Shown here: positions 1 to 12,072 of the stretch, one piece after another
Layout of the letters: every line of letters starts with the position of its first letter
Numbering within the stretch: position 1 is the first letter of the stretch
DNA from: Ovis canadensis
Lineage: Eukaryota > Chordata > Mammalia > Artiodactyla > Bovidae
Length of the DNA: 64,000 nucleotides
Assembly: GCF_042477335.2 (NCBI RefSeq)
Contig: NC_091247.1
Location: 226,262,001 to 226,326,000 of the forward strand
Direction: 5' to 3'
Notes under the pieces: generated by a model
Databases searched by the model: none
What the model saw: only the letters and a program-made list of their open reading frames with translations
What the model was told of the DNA's origin: nothing
Position numbers and translations under genes: made by a program

Positions 1-308
1 GGCAGTCCCCTTCTGCCGGCTCTCTTTTCTCAGGGAAAGGGAAGTCAGGTCAGCAGCAGCACATGAGGACGGGGACAGGCATCTCAGGACTGAGGGGGAA
101 GGGCCAGCCGGCTGGGCGGGAAGGTGAGCAGGAGGGCAGGGAAGCAGCGCGCACGACCGGCAGCGGGCTGAGAGAGCCCACCCGAGGCCCGTGGACAGGA
201 ACCTGGGGGCCAGGGCAGGCAGGCACAGCTCTTCTCCAGCCACGGTCATCTGCTGCGTGGGGAGGCTACCAAGCTGGGTTTCATCTGGGTCTGCGTTTTG
301 CACAGCAG

Positions 309-507
309 ACTTCCCTGGTGGCTCAGATGGTAAAGCGTCTGCCCACAATGTGGGAGACCAGGGTTCGATCCCTGGGTTGGGAAGATCTCCTGGAGAAGGC
401 AATGGCAACCCACTCCACTACTCTTGCCTGGAGAATCCCATGGACGGAGGAGCCTGGTAGGCTACAGTCCACGGGGGTCACAAAGAGTCGGACATGACTG
501 AGCAACT
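309..507 (+). mobile_element. Bov-tA SINE
   Basis: It starts with the tRNA-derived head CTTCCCTGGTGGCTCAG, has a B-box-like GGTTCGATCCCTGG, and ends in the ruminant tail motif AGAGTCGGACATGACTGAGCAAC. This is a full-length copy in sense orientation. Confidence 0.93.
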
Positions 508-829
508 TTACTTTCTCTCTTTCCTTTTTGGACAGCACGTGTGAAGCGGCAAGAGGAGGGCGTGTGTGAAGGAAGTGAGGACACGCCACAGCGTGCTCAG
601 GAAGGAACACCGAGGGTGCGGGAACGATGAGGCACGTGAGAGCCAAACCCGGACCGCTGTGAACACGGAGCCTGCCTGCGAGTCCCACCTAAACATGCTT
701 GGTGGGAGCACAGGCTGAAGAAGAGACACAGAAGCTCCAGCTTATGGAGAATTTTAAGGAGGAAAAAAAAAATTATTCTAATCCTATTAGCATTTAATAG
801 GGATTCCTTTGAGCCGGGAAATGCGCTTA

Positions 830-970
830 AGATTTACGAAAAAAAACTCATCACTTAACCCTTCCCAGCCCAACCACCTACGGCTCTTTCCATTTCATAG
901 GTGAGGACTTGGGAGCGCAGAGCGGGAAGCGACTGGCCCAGGCACACAATGCGAAGCCTGGAGCTGGTGC
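830..970 (-). repeat. MIR fragment
   Basis: Reading the minus strand, the segment resembles the MIR core (gtgtgcctgggcc..., then a run like ctcacctatgaaatgg). It is old and diverged. Confidence 0.5.
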
Positions 971-2105
971 CCAAGACGGGCCCCTCCCAGGTATCAAGTC
1001 AACAGCCAAGGCTTTCTGGCTGCTTTTTTGCAAAATAAACAACAAGCTCCTTGAAGGCAGTGGTGCTGCGCCTCTGCCTGCCCCCAACCGCCACCTACAC
1101 GGTTAAGGTACTGGGCTCCTGCCTGCCCTGCGCTTCGAGCACGGGGGTGGGGGGGATTGGCCATGACCGCGCTTCTCGTTGTGGTTATTGCTGATGCAAA
1201 CAGCCACATTCTTTATTTTGTCCATAAATTCCCTTCCTAATAACAATAAGGCATGCCAGGGCTCTGGCCTCCTGCCTTATTACACCACCTGAGGAGTGAG
1301 ATAATCACCCAGAAATGGACTGCCTGTTGTGCATTTTATTACTTGAATGCAAAGTGATTCAATTCAAGAAACACTTAGTTGAAGACAGAATGGGAAAAAA
1401 AAAATAGTAATCATATGAAAAGTAATTCCTCCTAATGCTGCTGAGTGCACTGCAGGGAACAAGCCTCTTCCAGCGGGAGAGTGGTCTGGATGACCTGTTG
1501 GGCCTTCTCCGATCCTCTTTTCTACCAACTGCAGGACTGTGAAAGCTAGTGAAACTTCAATTACAACAGGAATATTTCAGAGAGCCAAATCCGGACAGCT
1601 CTGAACACGGAGCCTCCTGTCTGGGTGTCCCACCTAAACATCCTTGGTGGAAGCACTTGCCAACCAACTCTGCTCTCAACCACTCACTCTCCAGCCAGTG
1701 CTGCAGGCGTGAGTGGAGGGCCAGAAAGAAGACCCACCCGGCCCTCCCAGGAGCTCGAGACCTAACTCAGGATTTGAAGAAAACGGCACGTGTTTCAAAG
1801 AGCAAGAACGAGGTACTCGGCAGCACGCCCGGCTGCCCTGACAGCTCACGTAGAGTCACAGTGATGCCTTGTCTTCCTGACCTGCATCTCCCGGCTCAGG
1901 GGCTGGCTTCAAGACTTTGCCCAAGAGACGTCCTCGGGGTCCATCTCAACAGCACTGGAGCTATTATTGCATTTCCAGATTCCTCAAGCAGACAGAACAT
2001 GGTTTTCCATTGTTACTAATACTATTATTTTCTCTGTGCATTTCTTTTCCATCCAAAAAAAAAAAATTTAGTTTTAAAAGGCTATTGAAGCAGACATACA
2101 GCTTT

Positions 2106-2280
2106 CAGTGGTTCTTTAAATGTGGTCCCTGAACCAGCTATACCAACATCACCTGGGGCCTTTTCAGAAATGCAAATTCCCAGGCTCCACCCAGACCGAC
2201 CAACCTGAATCTCCCGGGTCGGGGGGCCCAGCCGTCTGTGTTTTAATAACAAGCTGGGACCACTACTTCACAAGAACCTG
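2106..2280 (+). mobile_element. MER5A-type hAT DNA transposon remnant
   Basis: It opens with CAGTGGTTCTTTAAATGTGG and contains TCACCTGGGGCC, GAAATGCAAATTC and TCTGTGTTTTAATAA in the order expected of the non-autonomous Charlie-derived MER5A family. The terminal inverted repeats are worn. Confidence 0.8.
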
Positions 2281-2480
2281 AAGCTGATTTACAAGGACAA
2301 GTCTATAGTTTTTAAGGAAGCTCATGAGGAAAGTTCCCAGTTTGACATCAAAATGGAGTTAAAAGACCAGCACATGCTGTATTTAGGGGATTCAACCACC
2401 GTCACCTCACAAGAACCCATTTTTCTGGCCACTGGTTAATCATCAGCCTTGTGAGTTAGATACCGCTATCCCCATTTCTA

Positions 2481-2682
2481 GCCTCCCTGGTGGCTCAGAC
2501 GATAAAGCATCTGCCTGCAAAGCAGGAAACCCAGATTCAATCCCTGGGTCGGGAAGATCCTTGAGAGAAGGGAATGGCAACCCACTCCAGTACTCTTGCC
2601 TGGAAAATTCCATGAACAGAGGAGCTTGGCGGGCTCCAGTCCACAGGGTCACAAGAGTTGGACACAACTGAGCAACTAACGC
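2481..2682 (+). mobile_element. Bov-tA SINE
   Basis: Full-length sense copy with head CCTCCCTGGTGGCTCAG and tail GTTGGACACAACTGAGCAAC. Confidence 0.92.
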
Positions 2683-3012
2683 TTCATTTCATGTTTCATC
2701 CATTTTCAGAGGCAGAGAAATGAAACACTAGCAGGAAAAGCCAGATTTACTCATGAGGCCAAGACCCAGAGTCCCCGGGCTTTTTGCCCAGCTGTGCCAG
2801 GGGTGTGCACTGGCCCAGGTGCCTGTGAGTGGTCTGCGGGCAAGCTCACACCAACACAGAGATAAGAACCATGAAGTCTGTACATATTAACAGAGCGATA
2901 AAAAACCTATCAATGGTCAAGAAAGGGTACCCTGCATTTGCAAAACAGTCTAACGGTTCTGCAACCTCCTCAACAGAACATGCAGAAAATTAAAAGCGAG
3001 CCATCTACACAG

Positions 3013-3125
3013 TGGAGAAGGCCATGGCAACCCACTCCTGTGTTCCTGCCTGGAAAATCCCACGGACAGAGGGGCCTGGCAGGCTACGGTCCACGGGACC
3101 GTAAAAGAGTCGGACACAACGTGGC
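3013..3125 (+). mobile_element. BOV-A/Bov-tA SINE fragment (3' half)
   Basis: Only the non-tRNA half is present, from GGAGAAGGCCATGGCAACCC to AGTCGGACACAAC. Confidence 0.85.
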
Positions 3126-3630
3126 GAATAAACACCATCTACATAAACAACTAGTCAAGCATTAGGATTCCTGGGTTCGTGGCACTAATGTGTGAAGCCC
3201 AGTCTGCCTCCCTCATCTGGGTCCCATACTCCCTTAAGATCTTAGAATTGGCTGGCAGCCCCTCACTGCTCTAAACATAGGAATTATAAGAATGCAAGTT
3301 GATTTACAAATATATTTCAAATAATAGGGTATCGTAGAAAACAATTTAGCCAGTCATCTGAATTCAATTTAGTGAAAAATTCCCGGTTTATAAACTGACC
3401 TCCTTCCCAGCCAGCAGCCCGGACAGTCTGAGCCTCTCAGCCTTCCTCCATCCAGGGTCCCCACCCTCCGCTACACCAAGGTCTCCTCAGACCCCAGCGG
3501 GGGCTTTCACCTTCCTCCCAAACCTCATTTTCACAAACACGTTCTCTTGCAGCATAAATTTCACATCTACCCATATACACCACAAGACCCACCCACACCA
3601 GCTCAGAAATTAACTCAAAATAAAATACAA

Positions 3631-3850
3631 GGGAACTCTCCTGGTGGTCCAGCAGTTGAGAATCCGCCTTGCAATGTAGGGGACGTGGTTCGATCCCTGG
3701 TCGGGGAACTAAGATCCCACAATGCCTCGGGGCAACTAAGCCTCAAGCCGCCACGGAAGACCCCCTCCCCATCGCGTGACGTGATGGTCCCGTGGGCCAC
3801 AACTGAGACCCAACACATCCAAATAAATCACAAATAAATATTTCAAAAAT
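3631..3850 (+). mobile_element. CHR-type SINE
   Basis: Head CTCCTGGTGGTCCAGCAG, then GGTTCGATCCCTGGTCGGGG, GATCCCACAATGCC and an A-rich AAATAAA tail. This is the cetartiodactyl tRNA-Glu SINE family that lacks the BovB-like second half. Confidence 0.85.
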
Positions 3851-4151
3851 ATATATAACACAAGGCTCGCCAAGTCTGAGCAGGTGATTATTTACCACTA
3901 TTATAAATAATATAGAACACGTGGAAATGGAAAAACATGTTCAGGACAAGGTTAAGAGGAAAGGTATACTATATACTCACGGTATAAAAATGTTATTTCC
4001 AAGGGTGGACAGGGTCTGTTTTATAGACAAAAATAGCTATGTTGGGATGGTGGTAACATCAGTCTTTAAACATTCTCTAATAAACATGCATCGAATTACT
4101 AGACATAAGTTTGAGCAAACACCAGGAGACAGTGAAGGGCAGGGAAGCCAC

Positions 4152-4211
4152 AGCGAGGCGTGCCAGTCCACGGGGCCGCGAGGAGTGGGACATGGCTTAG
4201 TGAACTGAACG
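4152..4211 (+). mobile_element. BovB LINE 3' tail fragment
   Basis: It is a short match to the BovB 3' end (GCGTGCCAGTCCACGGGGCC ... GTGAACTGAAC). Confidence 0.55.
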
Positions 4212-4396
4212 GCCGTAAACGTACGCTAGGTACATGACACGACGTGCCTGCCAGGGCCTACCCGGCCGCGCAGGACCCAGCTCCGGCCTTTGTCATCCTC
4301 CCCACCTGTTCCCCTCGGCTCCACGGGCCCCTCTGCCCAGCTCCCCCGTCCCGCTCCTCACCCGGCTAACTCCTCTCTCCTCCAGATCTGAACGTG

Positions 4397-4439
4397 CCCA
4401 CTCCGTCCTTGGAGACGTCCCCACTCCGTCCTTGGAGAC
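4397..4439. repeat. Two-copy 23-bp tandem repeat
   Basis: CCCACTCCGTCCTTGGAGAC occurs at 4397-4416 and again at 4420-4439. Confidence 0.9.
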
Positions 4440-4717
4440 ATCCCCCTGCTCGCATCATCCACATCCTCCTGGTAGAGTCTCTCATTACAGCCTGTCCTTC
4501 CCCTGAGCTGCACGCATCTCAGCAGGTAATTATGCCTTCATTTGGGAAATTATACACTTCATTATAGACTGCATGAAATAAAACAGTGGTTTGATGCTAC
4601 GGTACCCCCCGCCCCAGTACACCCAGCACACCTCTGCAGCTCCAAAAGTATTTGTAAAATTAATGAAGGCAGGATTTTCACAGCCTGGTCATCCAAACAG
4701 CATTCTCCTCCCAAAAT

Positions 4718-4726
4718 GCACACGTG

Positions 4727-4755
<29 letters not shown>
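4718..4755. repeat. (CA)n microsatellite
   Basis: A nearly pure CA run interrupted once by CGTG. Confidence 0.95.
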
Positions 4756-4757
<2 letters not shown>

Positions 4758-6229
4758 TCACACCCCGCCACTCCTGGATTTTGTTCCAGATCCTAACTCT
4801 CTTTCCCATTAGCCAAGGTACAAGTCTTGGCATCATCTGTGATTTCTCACTCTCATCCCCTGTACTGAGAACCAGTGACCTGAGTGAAAGGTTTTCTTAA
4901 TTCGCATCCATGACCCTTAGGATTGTTGGATAGATGTTCCCTGTTAAGAACCATCAATGCCCCGAGAGCAGGAACCACATCTGATGACAGCGGTCCAAAA
5001 ATAATGCTTCCTGAGTCTAACTGAATTGAGTGCTGTGGGTTCGGGATCATTTATATCAGCATGAATGCCTTGCTGGCCCAGAACACAGAGCCTTAAAGCA
5101 AAAGAAAAAGCTTCTTGCAATTTTGCTTGTAATACACCTTCTCTACCATGGACACAAACACCTAATCTCAGAAAGTGCCTCAGAAACTCACTCTTACCTA
5201 ACGATCATTTCCAGACTCACCACCACACCTAGTGTGCTGAGAGATGCGGCAACAGACGACAGAAAAACAAGCTGCTTCGGAGGAACTGACCGCACATCAG
5301 TCAAATGGTTGTTCCCAACTCAAATACGGTCTCCCTGGCAGGCTTTTAAGACGTGATTGCTGGAAATCACTGGGCCCTCCCCACTCCTGTGAGCCGACCA
5401 GGAGTGTTGAACGCGTCCTGTTTTTATCACAGCCGGCCCAGCAAGTCCTCGGATGTTGGCAAAGGGCACAGGCGATGGACTCCCCGCCTGAGCCCGGTAC
5501 TGGGAAGCCGGGCAGCTGCTGCCACCTGCAGGAGCACACGGGGACCTGCGCCGTGCAGGGGGCTCTGCTGGCCCGCGGGGAGGCATCTGCAGAGCTCGCC
5601 GTAGCTGTCTAACAGCCAGGGTCACACGGAGCACCCAACGGAGGACCCCAACTTCAAAATGTATGGGCCGATGCTTGCTGATACGATATGCAAGTTTCTT
5701 AGACAATTCTGGCCCCAGAAGCAGCATTTTGCACACGCCTGCTGGGTGAACAACAGAAAGAAACCAGACGGAAGTGATCATGGTTAACACCACCAGCTTT
5801 CTGAGCCCGGCACCGTCCAGGGAGCCCACCGCGCCCCTCCAACCCGTCAGCTGACACAGACCTTCAGGAGACAGCAGCGGCTCGCTGGCCCTGGGACTAC
5901 TCCATGCAGTGCTGGGGGCGGTGAAGGTGTTTGTTTTGGTGCTATTTTGTTTCATTTCCTTCAAGAAAAACTATTTCTGAATTGGTGAATTCTGGAAATT
6001 AAGAAAGCGGCAGGGTTAGGCAGATTTTTTTGTTTAGCTCACCAAACCACGGGAACAGAGCCTTCGGGTCTGCAGAGCAATCTAGCGGTTTTGCAGGTTA
6101 CTGGAGAGCTGTGCCCACCGCCACAGGCAGGTCCTGTACATGAATTTCACGCTAAATTTTGGGTTTCTCACGTAGAGATATTTTATGCCAGCACCATGAG
6201 CACCACTTCTCTTCCCATAACTCGAACTC

Positions 6230-6345
6230 ACACACACTATACATACACAATACAAGCACATACCCACACACCACACACACGCACACATACACCAAAACCA
6301 TATACACACATCACATACACAAATCACACACACACACACACAGAC
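6230..6345. repeat. Imperfect CA-rich microsatellite
   Basis: About 115 bases of CA-rich sequence with TA, CCA and AAA interruptions. It lies about 80 bases before the BOV-A2 element. Confidence 0.9.
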
Positions 6346-6424
6346 TACCGCCACATTTTAAAATGCTGACCTCCTTTCGTTACTTCCTTGCTTTAAGAAC
6401 TCCAATTGCTTCCTACTGCCCTTC

Positions 6425-6706
6425 GGAGAAGGCAATGGCGCCCCACTCCAGTACTCTTGCCTGGAAAATCCCATGGACGGAGGAGCCTGGAAGGCTGCAG
6501 TCCATGGGGTCGCTGAGGGTCGGACATGACTGAGAGACTTCACTTTCACTTTTCACTTTCATGCATTGAAGAAGGAAATGGCAACCCACTCCAGTGTTCT
6601 TGCCTGGAGAATCCCAGGGACAGGGGAGCCTGGTGGGCTGCCATCTCTGGGGTCGCACAGAGTCAGACATGACTGAAGCGACTTAGCAGCAGCAGCAGCA
6701 GCAGCC
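6425..6706 (+). mobile_element. BOV-A2 SINE (dimer)
   Basis: Two related monomers, GGAGAAGGCAATGGCGCCCC and GAAGGAAATGGCAACCCACT, are joined by the TTTCACTTTTCACTTTCATG linker. The 3' end is a (CAG)n tail. This is the youngest bovid SINE class. Confidence 0.95.
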
Positions 6707-7619
6707 CTTAGAAAACTGACCATGGTCCGTAATGACAGCTGAGGCCTGCTTCTTTCTCCATGACTGGAATCTGGCCCTCTTTCTAAGTGGCAGCAGGGAC
6801 TGTCTGCGGTACCTGGAGGACACCTGTGACGTTGGTCCCCCCACCCTCTCCACCCCTCCCTTCACTCCCTGAGTTCATCTTCATTCATGTAGATTCCAGA
6901 AACAGCCCCTTAGATCGCATCCAGGTCTCCAACTCCCTTCTAATCCATCCTCCTCTGTGGCCAGGATCTCTCTTGCTAAAGCACACACACAGTTACATTA
7001 CTCCCTGGCTTAAAAAACATGCAAGGCAAAATTACCCACGTGCTAAAATTTCACAGAACTATGCTCCAAGAGAAAAAAGACTGAGTCCTGTCAATATGGG
7101 TGAAATCTGAATAAAGTCTCTATTTGTTACTAGGACTGCAGCAGGGACAGCACCCTGGTTTTGCTAAGAGTATTGTGCTTATTCTGTAAGATGGTACCAT
7201 GGGGGAAGCTGGGGGCACATGGGAACTCTCTGTACTAATTCTGCAACTTTTCTGTGAATCTACATTTTTTAAATTAAAAAAAAAACAAAAACCATAACAT
7301 GCATTTGTATGACTACTCCAGGTATATAAACTGAAGTCAGACTCCTAATTGTGGGGTATAAGGTCACTCACATCGTTAATAACCTGGCCACAAGAAACTT
7401 CCAGACACCACAGCTTCATGCCCCTGCATTTCACACAAAAGCCAAATGAATATACCACGCAGTTCCTCACCTCTGTGTACTGGGTCGTGCTCCTGCTCGA
7501 ATTTTTCAGTCCTGCTAGAATTTCCTTTTCCACCACACTTCATCTTTCAAGACCGAGGGTAGAGCCCCCTCTTTCATGAGGCCTTCCTATCCTCCTTAAA
7601 AGTAATCATGCCTTATATA

Positions 7620-8350
7620 ATCCAGAAAAGAAGAAAACTCTAATTCAAAAAGACACATGTCTTAGCAGCACAACCTAAGTATCCATTCACAGATGAATGG
7701 ATAAAGAAGTTGTGAGACATAATATATATGTGTGTATATATATATATAATATCCCATTTTTCTCAGCCATAAAAAGGAAGGAAATAATGCCATTTGCACC
7801 AACATGGATGGACCCAGGACTGTCACACTACGTGAAGAAAGTCAGAGAAAAATAAGTATCATATGATCTCTTTTCTACATGTAGCCTTTAAAAAAAATTA
7901 TAGAAAGGAACTTATTTACAAAGCAGAAATAGAACTCACAGACATAGAAAATAAACTTATGGTTACTAGATGGGAAAGTGGGGAGGGATAAATTGGGATT
8001 GGGGGGTCGACAGATATACTGCACTACATAAAAAACAGGGAAACAACAAGGGCCTACTGAGGACCAGAGGGAATGAACTGTACTCAGCGTCCTGTATGGC
8101 TATAACTGAGGGGCTTCCCCGGTGGTCTAGCGTGGTCTGTACTCCCAATGCAACGGCAGCCAGATCCCACACGTGACAACTAAGTTCATATGCCACAACT
8201 AAACATCCCGCATGCTGCAACTAAGACTCAGTACAGCCAAATAAAATATTAAAAAAAAAAAAACTATAATGAGAAAGAATCTGAAGAAAGATAGGTAGGT
8301 GCATAATCGAATCACTCTGCCGTACAGCTGAAACTAACACAACATTGGTT
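7620..8350 (+). mobile_element. L1 3' end, interrupted by a CHR SINE
   Basis: GATGAATGGATAAAGAAG, TCAGCCATAAAAAGGAAGG and ACCAACATGGATGGACC are the 3' end of L1 ORF2 and its UTR. L1 sequence resumes after the SINE at about 8264 (AGAAAGAATCTGAAGAAAG to GAAACTAACACAACATTG). The copy is truncated and not coding. Confidence 0.88.
8111..8263 (+). mobile_element. CHR-type SINE inserted in L1
   Basis: Head GGCTTCCCCGGTGGTCTAG and a poly-A tail. The flanks CTATAACTGAG (8100-8110) and CTATAATGAG (8264-8273) look like a diverged target-site duplication inside the L1. Confidence 0.85.
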
Positions 8351-8360
8351 TTTGTCTGTT

Positions 8361-8475
8361 TTTAATTTTATTTTTGGCCACAATGAATGGCACGCAGGAT
8401 CTTAGTTCCCCAACGAGGGATCAAACTCATGCCTCCTGTGGTAGAATTCAACCACTCAGCTACCAGGGAGGTCCC
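8361..8475 (-). mobile_element. CHR-type SINE
   Basis: Antisense copy: TTTTATTTTTGGCCACAATG, then GATCTTAGTTCCCCAACG and CTACCAGGGAGGTCCC, the reverse complement of the CHR head. Confidence 0.85.
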
Positions 8476-8548
8476 AATTCAACACGGTTAACCAGGAGTG
8501 TGTGTGTGTGTGTGTGTGTGTCCCAATTCAACACGGTTAACCAGCTGT

Positions 8549-8586
<38 letters not shown>
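8472..8586. repeat. 49-bp duplication containing (TG)n microsatellites
   Basis: The 24-base block at 8472-8495 (TCCCAATTCAACACGG...) recurs at 8521-8544. Each copy is followed by a TG run, the second one longer. The block includes the end of the neighbouring antisense SINE. Confidence 0.92.
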
Positions 8587-8702
8587 CCAGTCACTTAGTT
8601 GTGTCTGACTCTGTGCATCCTCATGGACTGCAGCCTGCCGGGCTCCTCTGTCCATGAGACTTTGCAGGCAAGAATACTGGAGTGGGGTGCCATTTCCTCT
8701 AG
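8586..8702 (-). mobile_element. Bov-tA SINE fragment
   Basis: Antisense 3' portion: CCCAGTCACTTAGTTGTGTC ... GGAGTGGGGTGCCATTTCC. The tRNA-derived half is missing. Confidence 0.88.
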
Positions 8703-9760
8703 CCCCACATCTACCTTCACTTTGATTCTCGGCTTCCAGGCTTTTCTCTCGGCTGTTTATCTGTGGCCCCTACTCGCCAGGGAGCCCCTCCCATGGAGAC
8801 AGCCAGCTGCACTCACCATCTTTACTCAGCACCTGCCACAGGGCCTGGCACACAGGGCGCACTCTGTTCATCCTTGTTCTGGGGGGACCGTGGCTATTAA
8901 CAGCTAACATGGCCAGGGTAAGGAGCCTGGACTCACTTCACCCTCGACCTTGAAAGCTAACCAGTGTTCTCAGCATGAGCAAGGCAATGCAATGAGTTCT
9001 TTAGGTCACCCCCGGCCTGACGTCGTCCTCAGTTTAGGTTTTCTAAATAAAGAGAATTCTAAGACATTCATGAATATGAGTCTATCAAAACGTATAGTAA
9101 GGTTGAAATTAGCAAGGAAAATAAAACCAGTGCCCTCCAAACAAGCACCAAGTCACAGACCATCAAATACACTTACTAACCACTGGCAAAAACACGATTA
9201 GAAGGCTATCCTACGGATGTATTTGTTTATTTGTCAGATAAGCACTGATGTCCAGTTTTTAACAGATGCTATTTATATCAGAATCATAACAAAAGTGCTA
9301 TCCATCTGCCTTGGCATCCAGAGAAAACATAATTCAACACGAGAGTAAGAAACGTGCACAGCCCAACAGAAATGGCATCAGAAGCGAAAACTGTTGGAAC
9401 TGGAATCATGGCGGGGGGGAGGGGGGTGGAATTATCACTTGACAAAACTGGGGACAAGTTGCAAGCAGCACAGAAGATTTTGGCAGCTAAATCCAGATCC
9501 TTGAGAAAAATCTTCTCCCCATCTATTCTGACATCAAATGATGTTCTGTCGCAGCAGGGGCATATTCACTTTAAAGCTCCCTTTTGGACCTTCTACACAC
9601 TTACTCCCGCATTTACTGAGCATCAGGGTTTAGAGTCAAGAAGACATGGAGTCACAATTGGTTCCGTTATCGACCATGCAGACTTGCAAGGTAATTAACC
9701 TCCTCGTCACCCAGTTTTCTCATTTGCAAAATGGAGATAATATCTCTCTTTAAATCAAGT

Positions 9761-9965
9761 ATTCTTACCAGGTGGCTCAGTGGTAAACAATCCACCTGCT
9801 AATCAAGACACAGGTTTGATCCCTGGGTTGGGAAGATCCCCTGGAGAAGGAAATGGCTACCCACTCCAGTATTCTTGCCTGGAGAATCCCATGGACAGAG
9901 GAGCCTGGCGGGCTGCAGTCCATGGGGTCACAAAGAGTCGGACACGACTGAGCGACAGCATGCAC
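9761..9965 (+). mobile_element. Bov-tA SINE
   Basis: Full-length sense copy (CCAGGTGGCTCAGTGGTAAA ... GTCGGACACGACTGAGCGAC). A short MIR-like fragment lies just upstream at about 9695-9755. Confidence 0.92.
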
Positions 9966-10156
9966 GCACATTCTTAACCTGGGATCTATGGACAAGGTTC
10001 ACGCGTGTGCACTTCCGGACCTTCAAACTCTCTGAGATTAAATTCCAAAGGGTGTGAGAGGTGATTTTTCCACAGGGAGGATACATGGCTTCCACCAGGC
10101 CCTCAAGGTGCAAGTGACCCACAATGGTTGAGTGAAGCCCTCTACAGGCTGATGCT

Positions 10157-10289
10157 AGAACTTCCCTGGTGGGCCAGTGGTTAAGACTTTGCCTTCCAAT
10201 GCCGGGGGTGTGGGTTCGATCCCTGGTTGGAGAACTAAGATCCCACATGCCACGGGGCATGACCCCAAACAACCAACCAAACAAAAAAA
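10157..10289 (+). mobile_element. CHR-type SINE
   Basis: Head ACTTCCCTGGTGGGCCAGTG, then GGTTCGATCCCTGGTTGG and GATCCCACATGCCACGGG, with an AACAAAAAAA tail. Confidence 0.88.
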
Positions 10290-10564
10290 GCTGTCGCAGG
10301 ACCCAGATAATGTATCTAAAGAGACTGACACGCAGGAGGCTGTGCTCACTCCTTGGTGGCTGCCACAGACTTTAGGTCCTGGGAAGGCAGAGCAAGAAAC
10401 TCAGAGCCCAGGTGGAAGGCAGGGAGACCGTTACGGTGTGAGGTGCGAAGCATGGTCTTGGGTTTTACAGGAAGGGCGACAAAGGATGGCAGACCAAAGT
10501 CAGTCCAGAAACGGCCCAGCAGGAGAAAATGACAGGGAGGAGCCCCCAAAGGCAAAGGAGGGTG

Positions 10565-10650
10565 GCTGACCATCTCCGCAGTGTCCTCACTGCCTGGACC
10601 AGGGCCTGGCGCATGGCAGGTGTTCAATAGGTAACTGCTAAGCACACAAA
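10565..10650 (+). repeat. LINE2 3' fragment
   Basis: It resembles the L2 tail (CCTGGACCAGGGCCTGGCGC ... GGTGTTCAATAGG). Old and short. Confidence 0.5.
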
Positions 10651-11074
10651 TGACTGGAACCAACCCCGGGGACCTGATAACACCATTTACCGAAAAACAA
10701 AATTCAGGAGGTGTTCCTGAAAATTTCTATTCTGCTGGCTATTGTTTAATCTTATTCTGTTATGTATTTTGTAAATTTTGACTCTGATTTGTGCCTTGTA
10801 CTACTCAAAAATTCTATACAAATGCAACAGTCTACATTTGTTTCCCTTAATAGCTAGGACACTGAGCCTACATGCTGGGCACTCCGTGTTAAACCGGATC
10901 CTCTGGGACTTGCTGATGAAGCCCCGGAGAAACGTCCTTTCGATGGAGGCATTAGAAACACTTTCTTTTTTCCAGAGGAATTAAAATGCCTTATTTGCCT
11001 GGACAAAATAACTTCAACTTCTTTCTTTTTTTGGTTGTTTTAAATTTTCTTTTTCCTGAGTTTAAGAAGTTCAT

Positions 11075-11235
11075 AGCTAATAAAACAAGAGAGAGGCAGA
11101 TGCACAAATAGAGAGAGCAAATCAGTGGTTACCAGTGGGGAGAGGGAAGCGGGGACGGGCAAGATGGAGGTGAGGAGGAAAACGGGGTTGTTACGGGATT
11201 ACGTGAAATCATTTGTGAAATTTTTAAAAAGTATA
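11075..11235 (+). mobile_element. Old L1 3' fragment
   Basis: CAAATCAGTGGTTACCAGTG followed by GGGGAGAGGGAAGC is typical of L1 3' UTR remnants in ruminants. Confidence 0.5.
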
Positions 11236-11524
11236 AACCACTATAAAAAATTTAAAGACTCTTTCATTTGATTAAAAATAAACAAAAAAAGAAGCTCACA
11301 GCCAAATTTGCAGCCCAACTATATTAATCACTACGAATTATCTGACTATTCTTTCTTGAAGTTACTTTCCTATTTACCATATTGTATGCATTGTTACAAG
11401 TCCCCTCAAAGCCCAGTGCAGACGTGCGGAGGGATGTGCAGAGCACACACATCTCTGAGAGCGTGAGAGGACTGGCTGAGAAAGCAGGCTCTGTCCCCAG
11501 GCAGTCCTGGAGCAGAGGCCACAT

Positions 11525-11715
11525 GCCAGCACCTATCTGTCGTGCAGCCTTCTTTGTAGCTGCTCTACATCCTTGCTACCTCATCTATAAAATGGGAACA
11601 ATAACTGTACCGTTTCCTAGGCAAGAAGCACTCGATTTAAAAAAGGTAATGAGAGGTTCCAAACTGAGCCTGGAACACAGTGAGTGCTCAGTAATAGCCA
11701 GGAGGAGCAATGGTG
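11525..11715 (+). repeat. MIR SINE
   Basis: CTCATCTATAAAATGGGAAC followed by GCCTGGAACACAGTGAGTGC and TCAGTAATAG matches the MIR 3' region. Confidence 0.75.
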
Positions 11716-12072
11716 ATAGAAATAATCAAACTGCAGAAAAACAGGTGAAAAGATAATGGTGGTGCCTAAAACATATTAAACAAATAGCAGTAAAAGTTTG
11801 AAACCAAGAGGAAAAAAAGTAGAAAACGAAGCTCTTTCCTACTGGAAGTGTATCATGTTCATATGTTATCTCCATTCACAGAGTTTCCCCAAACATTCCT
11901 TCCCTTTACATCTCCTCTTCTAAATGGCGTGGATGTCCTAGACAGCACTGTGTGGAAAGTGAATCGACATTTAACTAGTATAAAGATCCAATCTGTATAA
12001 CTGCACAAACCTAGATCTGGAGTGAAAGTTGCTCAGTCATGTCCGACTCTTTGCAACCCCAGAGACTATACA

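Noticed and set aside
5320-5964. A 214-codon minus-strand open frame
   Set aside because: No recognisable domain, several competing open frames in the same DNA, no clear promoter or splice context. Likely chance openness.
6658-6706. CAG trinucleotide run as a possible polyglutamine-type repeat
   Set aside because: It is the normal (CAG)n tail of a BOV-A2 SINE, as are those near 20840, 55355 and 58640.
9028-9190. Possible small gene in an AT-rich open frame
   Set aside because: Short, lysine-rich translation of A-rich DNA, no start context or conservation clue.
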